A DNA stretch of 7,785 nt from Betaproteobacteria bacterium (GTDB lineage Bacteria > Pseudomonadota > Gammaproteobacteria > Burkholderiales > SG8-39): positions 1 through 7,785 of the forward strand of contig JAOUGZ010000112.1 of the NCBI GenBank assembly GCA_029865405.1, in the 5' to 3' direction. How positions within the stretch are numbered: the stretch's first letter is position 1; every line of letters starts with the position of its first letter. The position numbers and the translations under genes are program-made. Below the pieces are notes generated by a model. The model made no database searches. It was not told the DNA's origin and was given only the letters and a program-made list of their open reading frames with translations. Shown piece after piece: positions 1 through 6,536 of this stretch.

Positions 1-1832
1 CGCTCGTGTTGACGATCGATAGAGCCGATCTGATACAGACCGGTCTGCCAGACATTCCACGGGACGAATGGGCATGGACGCCAGTTTCCCTGCCCTACAA
101 CTGGTCTTTGACGCCCCCGGGACTGGGCGCGCACACGTGGTTCCGTGCGCGGTTTTCTCTGGAGCACGTGCCGTCGCTGGGCTTGAGCATCTACGTGCCC
201 AAGCTCATCGTGAACCAGATCACCCTCTACATCAACCAGAAACCCCTGTGGGGTCTGAGGGACGAGTACTGGAGCGGCGGTTCGCTGAGCGCGACGCGCA
301 TCTCGATACCGCCCGCGTTGCTGCGCACCGGCGAGAATACGTTGCATCTGCAAGTCGTGGGGTTCCCCCGATGGTTCCACGGCATCTCGCGCATCTACAT
401 CGGCGACAACAACAAGCTGTCCGAGCGCGCGGCGATACGCAACTTGCTGCAGAGCCAGATGATAACGATCGTCGCCGCGGCTTTTGGAGTGATCGGGCTG
501 CTTTCCCTCTGGCTATGGCTGCGCTCCGGCCGCGACCCGGTGCTTTTCTGGTACGGCGTATCAGGCGTGGTCCTGCTGGTCGCCAGCGCGCTCTGGTATG
601 TGACATTGTGGCGCGCGGATTTCTGGGACTGGCGCCCTGGCCTCATTTTCACGCGCCTACACGGATTCCTGCTGCCGCTGTTCATCCTGCACCTGCGGCT
701 CGCGGGCCGACGCAACCTCTGGCTGGAAGGCGCCTTGTGGGGGCTCCTCGCGGCGGCGATCGCAAGCGTCGTCATCCCCAGCCCCTGGCAGGGAAAGGCG
801 TGGGTGGGCTGGGGGATTGTCTTCGCTACGCTGCCGGCACTGCTGACGATTCCGCTGCTGAGCTCGCCGAGGCTGCGGAACCGACCCTCGGTGCTGCTCC
901 TCGTCGCGGCGGATTTCGCCGCCGCGTTGCTCACCTTCCATGACTGGGCCACGCGCATTGGCTTGCTCGACTTCGAGCGACCGAACCTCGCCGTGTACGT
1001 GGCTCCGTTCGTCATGCTCGCCGCCGCCGCGCCGATCCTGGAGCGGCTGATGGCAGGCGTTGCGGCAACCCGCCGCATGAACGTCGAACTCGAGCACCGT
1101 GTCGCGGCCAAGGCGCTGGAAATCGAGGCGAGCCACCAGATCCTGCGCGTCGCCCAGCGCGAACAGGAGCTCGCGGAGGAGCGCCGGCGCATCATGGTCG
1201 ACATGCACGATGGCCTCGGCGCGCGGCTCGTGAGCCTGCTCAGCATCGCGCAGTCCGGCAAGGCGCGTCAGAATGAGATCAGCGAGGGCCTCGCCGCCGC
1301 GCTCAGCGAGCTGCGCCTCACCGTCGATTCGGTGCAGCCGGTCGAAGGCGACGTCGCCGTGGTCCTCGGCAATGTGCGCCACCGCATGCGCTCGGTGTTC
1401 GAGCGCGCGGGCGTGAAATTCCTGTGGAATGTGTCGGCGCTGCCGCGCATGGAGAGCCTGACACCGGAGCGCATCCTCGCCATCCAGCGCATCTTCCTCG
1501 AGGTGTTCTCGAACACGCTCAAGCACGCCGGCGCGCGCACCGTGGCGGTATCGGCAGTGCGCCTGCCGGGCGCGGTGCAAATCGTGATTGCCGACGACGG
1601 GCGTGGCTTCGAGGAAGGCGAGGTGCACTCGGGCAACGGCCTCGCCAACCTGAAGCTGCGCGCCGCGCAGGCGGGCGGCACGATCGCCGTCGAGTCCGGC
1701 CCCGGCACCGGCACGCGCGTCACGCTTACGCTACCAGTCCCGGACGAGCCGACCCCCAGCCTGCCCGACACCGGGCAAAAGGACGCGTTCTACCCCGTTC
1801 AAGGGATTGCGCGCGCGCCCAAGTCGGCCTAG
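1..1832 (+). CDS. Membrane sensor histidine kinase (7TMR-DISM-like, NarX-type kinase core), 5' end cut by window edge
   Basis: This is a two-component sensor kinase expected to autophosphorylate and pass phosphate to a response regulator, probably LuxR/NarL-type. Numbering counts from the GTG at base 6. Residues about 1-135 form a beta-rich domain resembling the sugar-binding jelly roll found in glycosidases and DISM sensors (W-x-LP-x-NW, then WFRARF). About seven hydrophobic helices follow between residues 152 and 347. A coiled coil spans about 355-395. The H-box is MVDMHDGLGARL with phospho-acceptor His401. The HATPase domain has N-box EVFSNTLKHA (499-508), DDGRGF (530-535) and GNGLANLKLRA (543-553). 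A roughly 29-residue Pro-rich tail ends the protein at TAG. The GTG has no signal peptide behind it, and the frame is open to base 1 (codon CTC at 3-5). The true start therefore lies upstream and the gene is partial. No response regulator lies downstream in the window. The family call is secure; the ligand is unknown. Confidence 0.9.
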   Translation, partial: LVLTIDRADLIQTGLPDIPRDEWAWTPVSLPYNWSLTPPGLGAHTWFRARFSLEHVPSLGLSIYVPKLIVNQITLYINQKPLWGLRDEYWSGGSLSATRISIPPALLRTGENTLHLQVVGFPRWFHGISRIYIGDNNKLSERAAIRNLLQSQMITIVAAAFGVIGLLSLWLWLRSGRDPVLFWYGVSGVVLLVASALWYVTLWRADFWDWRPGLIFTRLHGFLLPLFILHLRLAGRRNLWLEGALWGLLAAAIASVVIPSPWQGKAWVGWGIVFATLPALLTIPLLSSPRLRNRPSVLLLVAADFAAALLTFHDWATRIGLLDFERPNLAVYVAPFVMLAAAAPILERLMAGVAATRRMNVELEHRVAAKALEIEASHQILRVAQREQELAEERRRIMVDMHDGLGARLVSLLSIAQSGKARQNEISEGLAAALSELRLTVDSVQPVEGDVAVVLGNVRHRMRSVFERAGVKFLWNVSALPRMESLTPERILAIQRIFLEVFSNTLKHAGARTVAVSAVRLPGAVQIVIADDGRGFEEGEVHSGNGLANLKLRAAQAGGTIAVESGPGTGTRVTLTLPVPDEPTPSLPDTGQKDAFYPVQGIARAPKSA

Positions 1833-1967
1833 CGTCGCGAAGTGCCGCGGATTGCGGCGCAAGAGAATGCGGCGGGAGAGCGCCGCTCGGCTGGGAGTGG
1901 CCGGTCGAGGTCGGCAGGTCCTGGACGCGCGAAATCGTGCTGCCGTCCTACAAGAGCAACGCAAACT

Positions 1968-1974
1968 GAGGGAG
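1968..1974 (+). promoter_or_regulatory. Shine-Dalgarno site of the first secreted protein gene
   Basis: GAGGGAG lies 5 nt before the ATG at 1980. It fixes that ATG as the start, because the next codons encode a standard signal peptide. The in-frame ATG at 1842 has no such site and would put 46 Arg/Ala-rich residues before the signal peptide. Confidence 0.75.
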
Positions 1975-1979
1975 TCGCC

Positions 1980-2456
1980 ATGAGAATCGCCAAGTCGTTC
2001 GCCATCGCCCTGCTCGTTGGCGCGCCGCTCGCTGCGCTGGCGCAGTCCGTACCCTACGACATCAAGGTCTGCAATATCACCGAGGCCACGGTGATCGACA
2101 GTGCGGGCGACGTGACCGTGCTTGCCACCCACGGCCGCGGCATCACCGACAGTAACCCCGCGGGCGGGCCCTTTGATGGCACCACCTACGAATGCCGCTC
2201 GGTAATGGACGCCTCGAAGGTCAGCGTGGAATTCTCGGGCCGGTGCACCTTCGTCGACAAGGACGGGCACAAGGCGCTGGGTGCCTTCACCGGCACGCCG
2301 AAGGGCTGGGAGTGGAAGTTCGTCGGCGGAACCGGCAAGTGGGAGGGCATCCGGGGCGGCGGCACTACCAAGCCACTGAAGCAGTACGCGCGGCTGTCGC
2401 CGACCGTGACCGCTGCCTGCGCGCACGCAACGGGGACTTACGAGATCAATAAATAG
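1980..2456 (+). CDS. Small exported protein of unknown function, four cysteines
   Basis: I do not recognise the function. The product is 158 residues. It opens with a signal peptide: a positive MRIAK start, a hydrophobic core, and probable cleavage after Ala21 in ALA|QS. The mature part is about 137 residues, likely periplasmic or secreted. It has four cysteines (31, 72, 89, 147), enough for two disulfides. A beta-strand and glycine-rich centre includes WEWKFVGGTGKWEGIRGGG (110-128). The GTGKWEGIRG pattern recalls small calycin-like or allene-oxide-cyclase-like beta-barrel proteins, but this is only resemblance. The start is set by a strong ribosome site. The gene follows the sensor kinase after 147 bp and precedes another secreted-protein gene by 27 bp on the same strand, so the two are probably cotranscribed. 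The 147-bp gap before it holds no repeat or clear terminator. Confidence 0.8.
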   Translation: MRIAKSFAIALLVGAPLAALAQSVPYDIKVCNITEATVIDSAGDVTVLATHGRGITDSNPAGGPFDGTTYECRSVMDASKVSVEFSGRCTFVDKDGHKALGAFTGTPKGWEWKFVGGTGKWEGIRGGGTTKPLKQYARLSPTVTAACAHATGTYEINK

Positions 2457-2483
2457 AAAGCATGACCGGGCGAGGGTACGCAA

Positions 2484-2861
2484 ATGTCGAGACCATCAGG
2501 ATTCGCATCGATACTGCTGTGTGCGGCTCTATCGGCCGCCAGCGCCTCCGCCCAGGGCCCGCTGGGCATGGCCGAATTGAAGGCGCTTATCGCAGGCAAG
2601 ACGATCGACTACCAGAGCCTGTCTGACGGCAAGTACTGGCGCGCCTACTACGAGAACTCCGGCCAGCTCCTGGTGCAACGGGATGACGCCCTGGAGTTCT
2701 CCGGCAAATGGAGCGTGCGGGCGGATGGCTCGCACTGCCACAGCTTCAACGACGAGGTCTGCGCCAAGATCGAGAAGAACACTGACGGCAGCTATATGCG
2801 CATCGTCAATGGCGTCCCGGCCTTCAAGTGGCTGAAGATCAAACCCGGGAAGGACTTCTGA
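2484..2861 (+). CDS. Small exported protein of unknown function (possibly DUF995-like)
   Basis: The product is 125 residues with a signal peptide of about 23 residues ending ASA|QG, so the mature protein of about 102 residues is exported. It begins GMAELKALIAGKTI and continues with short beta-strand-like blocks: KYWRAYYENSG (50-60), FSGKWSVRADGSHCH (72-86), then DGSYMRI near 101-107. The ends of the mature protein are basic. The two mature cysteines, 85 and 93, are 8 apart and could form a disulfide. The order 'GKT.., yY..sG, G.W....C..., C.., dG.Y.rI' is reminiscent of DUF995-type exported proteins. I cannot confirm membership. The ATG has GAGGG at 2472-2476, 7 nt upstream. It lies 27 bp after the preceding secreted-protein gene, probably in one transcript, and ends 9 bp from the convergent ureE-like gene. 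Confidence 0.78.
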   Translation: MSRPSGFASILLCAALSAASASAQGPLGMAELKALIAGKTIDYQSLSDGKYWRAYYENSGQLLVQRDDALEFSGKWSVRADGSHCHSFNDEVCAKIEKNTDGSYMRIVNGVPAFKWLKIKPGKDF

Positions 2862-2870
2862 CTCGGCCGC

Positions 2871-3386
2871 TCAGTGCTTGTGATCGTGGCTGTGGTGGTG
2901 ATGGTCGTGGTCGTGTTGGTCGTGATCGTGGTGCCCATGGCCATGCGCATGCGCCCCGCCCAGTGCTGCCTCCGGCTCGAACGGCGCCTCGACCTCCGTC
3001 AGCGCAGCACCAGACTTCCTGAGCTTCTCCGCAAGCGCGGCATCCGCCGCCACGCGCAGATAACCATCGCCGATCTCGGCCGGGACGTGAGCGCTGCCGA
3101 GCTGCCATGCCATGCGCGCGAGTCGCGCCGCATCGGCATACGCCGCCTGCACCAGTTTCTCGGGCAGCGCAATCACTTCGAGCACGCGCCCATCCGACGC
3201 CGTCACCAGATCCCCGCCGCGCAACACTTCGCCGCGCGGCAGATTCAGCGCCACCGCCTCGCCGGATGCGAGCTTCGTTTCCAGGCGCGCCTGCCGCCGC
3301 GCCGCGAACGGCAGCTCGAGCCGGCCCTTCACCTCGAGCTTGTAGGCGGAACGCGCAATCTTCAGCTTGGCTTTTATTTCAACCAT
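2871..3386 (-). CDS. ureE: UreE-type urease accessory protein / nickel metallochaperone with His-rich tail
   Basis: UreE is a cytosolic homodimeric chaperone that carries nickel to the urease maturation complex. The 171 residues match the family in order. An N-terminal beta domain includes RQARLETKLASGEAVALNLP (31-50) followed by RGEVLRGGDLV. The metal-binding domain has LGSAHVP with His100, at the place of the conserved interface His, and APFEPE (134-139). The tail (146-171) has 15 His in 26 residues, mixed with Asp, and should bind several metal ions. The usual LGNRHVP is LGSAHVP here. It is the last gene of a three-gene operon with a hydrolase and an aminotransferase, and no urease gene is in view. 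The start is ATG 3386, with GGAG 5 nt before it. A GTG at 3392 would instead overlap the hydrolase stop as GTGA and add two residues. The role could be nickel storage or handling outside urease. Confidence 0.85.
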   Translation of the reverse strand: MVEIKAKLKIARSAYKLEVKGRLELPFAARRQARLETKLASGEAVALNLPRGEVLRGGDLVTASDGRVLEVIALPEKLVQAAYADAARLARMAWQLGSAHVPAEIGDGYLRVAADAALAEKLRKSGAALTEVEAPFEPEAALGGAHAHGHGHHDHDQHDHDHHHHSHDHKH

Positions 3387-3388
3387 GC

Positions 3389-4339
3389 TCACTCCGCCGC
3401 CTTCTTTTCACGCGACGCGCTGCGGCGTTGCTTGAGAAAACCTCGCACCGCCTCGATCTGCGCCTTGTCGAATAGCGACGGCGCATGGCCCACGCCCGTG
3501 AACTCCGCGCTCTGCGTGCCGGGCTTGCGACGGCGCATTTCCTCCACCGTCCCGGCGAGCAGCACCTCGGACTCGGCGCCGCGCAGCACGAGCACGGGGC
3601 AGGTCACGGCGTTCCACACCGTCCACAGGTCGATGCCACGCAGGAACTCGGGCCCGATCGGCAGTTCCGGGTCCGATTGCGCGTTCCACTGCCCGATCGC
3701 CGGATCGAAGCGCAGGTACCAGCGCGCGTCGGCCTCGCGCCGCTTCACGCTGTGCTCGATCAGATGCTCCCACTGCGGCTCGGTGAGCGGCCCGAAGGCG
3801 GCGAGCGCGCCGCGCAGGAACTCGCCCGCCGCCTTCAGCGTGCCGAAGCCGTGCGGCCGCCCGAGGTGCCCTTTCAGGCGAAACAGTCCGTTCCACGGCA
3901 CGAACGGGCCGACGTCGTTCATCACCAGGCGCCCGATCGGCGAGCCGCGCTTCGCCGCGAGCAGCATCCCCATCAGCCCGCCCATCGAGGTGCCGACCCA
4001 GTCCAGGGTGCGCGAGCGCATCTCGCGCAGGAAGCCGCCGCGCACCGGCGTGGTGACGCGCGCCACCAGCGCCGCGGCGTCCGAGAGGTACGTGGAGAAC
4101 GTGTACCCGGACCTGTCCTCCAGCCAGTCGCTCTCGCCGCGGCCGACCACGTCCATGCACACCACGCGGTAGTCCTTCTGCAGCGCCTCGGCCAGGTAGT
4201 CGAAGTCGCGGCTGTTGCGCGACAGGCCGTGCACGCACATGACGACGTGCGGATTGTCGGCGTCGCCCCAGTCGGTGTACGCCACGCGGTGAAAGCCTTC
4301 CGGCCCGAGGCTGAGGAGGCTTTGCTGGCGCATCGTCAT
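3389..4339 (-). CDS. Alpha/beta-fold hydrolase
   Basis: This is a cytosolic serine hydrolase of 316 residues; the substrate is not predictable. The family motifs are in order. CVHGLSRNSRDF (35-46) is the oxyanion-hole HG region. DVVGRGESDW lies at 63-72. The nucleophile elbow GTSMGG has Ser118, and GVGHAPSL has catalytic His285. The acid position in the usual RGxxSD motif reads RGAESE, giving Glu258 where Asp is normal. Glu is chemically possible but uncommon. A cap region lies at about 145-235. The start ATG at 4339 overlaps the stop of the upstream aminotransferase as ATGA, which suggests translational coupling. A second in-frame ATG at 4333 is the alternative. The reading frame stays open far upstream, but that stretch is the antisense-like shadow of the aminotransferase. 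The gene order suggests a shared pathway with the aminotransferase, which is inference. Confidence 0.88.
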   Translation of the reverse strand: MTMRQQSLLSLGPEGFHRVAYTDWGDADNPHVVMCVHGLSRNSRDFDYLAEALQKDYRVVCMDVVGRGESDWLEDRSGYTFSTYLSDAAALVARVTTPVRGGFLREMRSRTLDWVGTSMGGLMGMLLAAKRGSPIGRLVMNDVGPFVPWNGLFRLKGHLGRPHGFGTLKAAGEFLRGALAAFGPLTEPQWEHLIEHSVKRREADARWYLRFDPAIGQWNAQSDPELPIGPEFLRGIDLWTVWNAVTCPVLVLRGAESEVLLAGTVEEMRRRKPGTQSAEFTGVGHAPSLFDKAQIEAVRGFLKQRRSASREKKAAE

Positions 4340-5511
4340 CCGGCGATCCCGCGCCGCAGCCGCGCCACGCCTTCTTCGAGCTTGGCTTGCTCCGCGGCGA
4401 AGCACCAGCGCACGTAGCCCTCGCCTTCCGGGCCGAAGGCGGCCCCGGGCGCGAGCCCGAGCCCGTGCTCGGCGACCAGCTTCTTGCAGAAGGCGAGGCT
4501 GTCGCGCATGCCGCGAACCTTGAAGAAGACGTACATGGTGCCCGAGGGGCTCGCCACCTCGACGCCGGGGATCGTGCGCAGCGCGCCCACGAGGAAGTCC
4601 CGCGCCTTGCGGAAGCGCTCCAGGGTGTGCGCGATCACGGGCTCGCCCTGCGTCACCGCGGCGAGTCCCGCGCGCTGCACGAATACTGGCGCGCAGGAGG
4701 TGTTGTATTCGACCAGCTTGCCCAGGTCGGCTTCGAGCGCCGCCGGCAGCACCACCCAGCCCAGGCGCCAGCCGGTCATCAGCCAGCTCTTGGAGAACGT
4801 GTTGGTGCTGATGACGCGCTCGCCCGCTTCTGCGAGATCGAGGAAGGATGGGGCGACGCCGCTGCCCTCGTAATAGAGGCGCTCGTAGGCGTCGTCGGCG
4901 AAGATCCAAATGCCGTGGCGCCGGCAGTGCTCGAGGACGGCGCGCTGGTCCTCCCGTGCAATCGTCCAGCCGGTCGGGTTGTTGGGCGAATTGAGGTATA
5001 GCGCCTTGGTGCCGGGCCGCAGCGCATCGAGCAGCTTTTGCAGGTCCAGACGCCAGCCTTGCGGCGAGAACTCCAGCGCCACCGTTGCCACCCCGGCATT
5101 GAGAATCCTCGGGATCTCCTGCAGGTTGGGCCACAGCGGCACCACCTCGACGACCCGGTCTCCGGGATCGACCAGCAGCTGCGACACGAGCATCAGCGCG
5201 TTCACGCCCGCGCTCGTAACGACGATCTCGGCCGGCGCCGTAGGCCGGTGCAGGCGCGTGGTGTAGGCGGCGAGCGCCGCGCGCAGCTCGGCGATGCCGT
5301 AGTTGCTCGAATAGAACAGCTCGCCTTCCTCGATCGAAGCGATGCCGGCGCGGCGGATGAACTCGGGCGTCGGCTCGTCGGGCTCGCCCACCCAGAAGGC
5401 GACGATGTCCTTGCGGCCGATGCCGGCGTTGAACAGCTCCCGGATCTTGGAGGCGGTGAGGTTGCGCACCGCGCTGCGCGCGGCGACGGGATCGGGGCTC
5501 TCGGGTCTCAT
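4336..5511 (-). CDS. PLP-dependent class I/II aminotransferase
   Basis: This fold-type I aminotransferase is 391 residues, a normal family length. It transfers an amino group between an amino acid and a 2-oxo acid in the cytosol. Visible landmarks are VGEPDEPTPE (41-50), the NSPNNPTG motif (174-181) with Asn178, DDAYERL (206-212) with Asp206 and Tyr209 for cofactor contacts, the Schiff-base Lys241 in NTFSKSWLMTGWRLGW, and Arg368 in YVRWCFA for the substrate carboxylate. The overall pattern resembles the aspartate/aromatic/alanine aminotransferase group (subgroup I-gamma), and substrate specificity cannot be read from it. It is the first gene of the three-gene operon, and its TGA overlaps the next ATG. 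The ATG at 5511 has no convincing Shine-Dalgarno site. A possible -10 element ends 8 nt before the ATG, so leaderless translation is possible. It is divergent from the eamA-type gene. Confidence 0.92.
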   Translation of the reverse strand: MRPESPDPVAARSAVRNLTASKIRELFNAGIGRKDIVAFWVGEPDEPTPEFIRRAGIASIEEGELFYSSNYGIAELRAALAAYTTRLHRPTAPAEIVVTSAGVNALMLVSQLLVDPGDRVVEVVPLWPNLQEIPRILNAGVATVALEFSPQGWRLDLQKLLDALRPGTKALYLNSPNNPTGWTIAREDQRAVLEHCRRHGIWIFADDAYERLYYEGSGVAPSFLDLAEAGERVISTNTFSKSWLMTGWRLGWVVLPAALEADLGKLVEYNTSCAPVFVQRAGLAAVTQGEPVIAHTLERFRKARDFLVGALRTIPGVEVASPSGTMYVFFKVRGMRDSLAFCKKLVAEHGLGLAPGAAFGPEGEGYVRWCFAAEQAKLEEGVARLRRGIAG

Positions 5512-5519
5512 GCCGAGAT

Positions 5520-5525
5520 ATTGTA
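5520..5525 (-). promoter_or_regulatory. Possible -10 element for the aminotransferase operon
   Basis: The minus strand reads TACAAT in the 29-bp divergent gap, one base from the TATAAT consensus, in an otherwise GC-rich region. It ends 8 nt before the ATG at 5511, so transcription would start at or near the start codon. No good -35 is seen at the expected distance, which would fall inside the divergent coding region. The call rests on one hexamer. Confidence 0.3.
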
Positions 5526-5540
5526 GATTGCCGGGCTCAG

Positions 5541-6470
5541 ATGGCCGCCGAACCAGTTTCGCTGCAGAAATGGGCGCTCGCCGCGGGCGTGGCGCTGATG
5601 GTGGCCTGGGGCGTGAATTTCGCCATCACCAAGGTGGTGCTCGCGGAGCTCGGCGTGTGGCCGTTCCTGTTCATCCGCTTCCTCGCCATGCCGCTCGCCG
5701 GCTTCGCGCTGCTGCTCGCCATCACGCGGCGCCATTTCCCCCGCACCTGGCCGCGGCGCGGGGACCTGGCGCGCTTCGTCGCCGCCGGGCTCATCGGCCA
5801 CACGGCGCATGTCAGCCTCGTGATGTGGGGCATCAACCTGTCGACCGCCTTCTCCTCGTCGCTCGTCCTGACCTCGAGCCCGCTGTGGACGCTCCTGATC
5901 CTGGCGCTGCTCGGCGCCGAGAAGTTGCGCCGCCGGCAGCTCATCGGCACGCTGATCGCTTTCGCCGGGATCGTGGTGTTCCTGTCGGACAAGTTCGTCG
6001 CCGGCTTCGCGCTCGCCGGCGCCGGCGACCTGGTGCTGCTCGTCGCCGCGTCGCTGTTCTCGCTCTATACGGTGATCACCAAGCCGCTGGTCGAGCGCTA
6101 TGGGCCCCTCAACGTGATGTGCTATTCGCTCCTGTTCGGCGCGCCACCCCTCGTCCTCGCCACGCTGCCCGCGTTCCTCGATGCGCCCCTCGCCGCCGTC
6201 CCCGCCGGCGTCTGGTTCGGCGTGTTCTGGGCGGTGGCGGTGTCGTCGTTCCTCGGCTGGATCGTCTGGGCCTGGGTGAACTCGGTCCGCGGGCTCGCGC
6301 GCAGCGCGCCGCTGCAGTACCTGATGCCGCCGATCGCCGGGCTGGTGGCGTGGCTCACGCTCGGCGAGACCTTCACCTGGCTGAAGATCGCGGGCGCGGT
6401 GGCGGCGATGGCGGGCATCGCCTGGGCACAGTCCGGCGCGACGAGCAAGACGCCGCCCGACGCCGGCTAA
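5541..6470 (+). CDS. EamA/DMT-family transporter (10 TM)
   Basis: This is a drug/metabolite-transporter superfamily permease of the inner membrane, 309 residues, the usual length for ten helices. It has two internally duplicated EamA halves, residues about 12-149 and 160-297. The first half opens with MVAWGVNFAITK (20-31), typical of the family's first helix, with IRF following in helix 2. It continues with the SSSLVLTSSPLWTLLIL helix and a GTLIAFAGIVVFLS helix. The second half ends with the family's PPIAGLVAWLTLGE and the IAGAVAAMAGIAW helix. Members export amino acids or metabolites; the substrate here is unknown. It diverges from the aminotransferase operon across 29 bp, so the two may share control. 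There is no strong ribosome site before ATG 5541, but a later start would cut the first helix. The TAA stop overlaps the first base pairs of the palindromic repeat. Confidence 0.9.
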   Translation: MAAEPVSLQKWALAAGVALMVAWGVNFAITKVVLAELGVWPFLFIRFLAMPLAGFALLLAITRRHFPRTWPRRGDLARFVAAGLIGHTAHVSLVMWGINLSTAFSSSLVLTSSPLWTLLILALLGAEKLRRRQLIGTLIAFAGIVVFLSDKFVAGFALAGAGDLVLLVAASLFSLYTVITKPLVERYGPLNVMCYSLLFGAPPLVLATLPAFLDAPLAAVPAGVWFGVFWAVAVSSFLGWIVWAWVNSVRGLARSAPLQYLMPPIAGLVAWLTLGETFTWLKIAGAVAAMAGIAWAQSGATSKTPPDAG

Positions 6471-6536
6471 ATAGGGACAGACCTCATTTTCCTTCTCGTC
6501 CATGGACGAAAGGGAAAATGAGGTCTGTCCCTATTT
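6469..6536. repeat. 68-bp REPIN-like palindrome made of two inverted copies of a 21-bp repeat
   Basis: Bases 6469-6492 and 6513-6536 are perfect 24-bp inverted repeats, starting AAATAGGGAC and ending CATTTTCC. The 20-bp spacer has its own 14-bp palindrome, TCGTCCATGGACGA (6496-6509), on the same centre (6502/6503). Only two positions mismatch across the full 34-bp arms. Each 21-bp unit is itself an imperfect hairpin (AAAT/ATTT and GGG/CCT pairs). This is the form of a REP doublet (REPIN). The element fills the gap between the convergent eamA and ltaE genes, overlaps both stop codons, and would fold into a long hairpin in transcripts from either side. It may therefore act as a bidirectional terminator or mRNA end stabiliser. 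There is no transposase between the arms. Assignment to a RAYT-mobilised family is inference. Confidence 0.85.

Noticed and set aside
395..1628. Minus-strand open frames opposite the sensor kinase
   Set aside because: They have no recognisable domains and a composition typical of high-GC shadow frames. The opposite strand carries all kinase motifs.
1843..1862. Hairpin after the kinase gene as an intrinsic terminator
   Set aside because: It has only a 5-bp GCCGC/GCGGC stem and no T run follows, so it is not distinguishable from chance in GC-rich DNA.
1842..1979. Upstream start for the first secreted protein gene
   Set aside because: It would add 46 low-complexity residues in front of a complete signal peptide, and the ATG at 1980 has a strong ribosome site.
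2874..4172. Long plus-strand open frame opposite ureE and the hydrolase
   Set aside because: The translation is Arg/Ser/His-rich with a Val-rich start that merely mirrors the His codons of UreE. It has no domain and lies fully antisense to two clear genes.
4340..5134. Upstream extension of the hydrolase reading frame
   Set aside because: It overlaps the well-supported aminotransferase in another frame and reads as Arg/Ala-rich noise. The ATGA junction at 4339 gives the proper start.
6469..6536. Terminal inverted repeats of a miniature insertion sequence, or an integron attC site
   Set aside because: The interior is only 20 bp, no flanking target duplication is visible, and there is no GTTRRRY/RYYYAAC core pair. 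The REP-doublet reading explains the separate third copy better.
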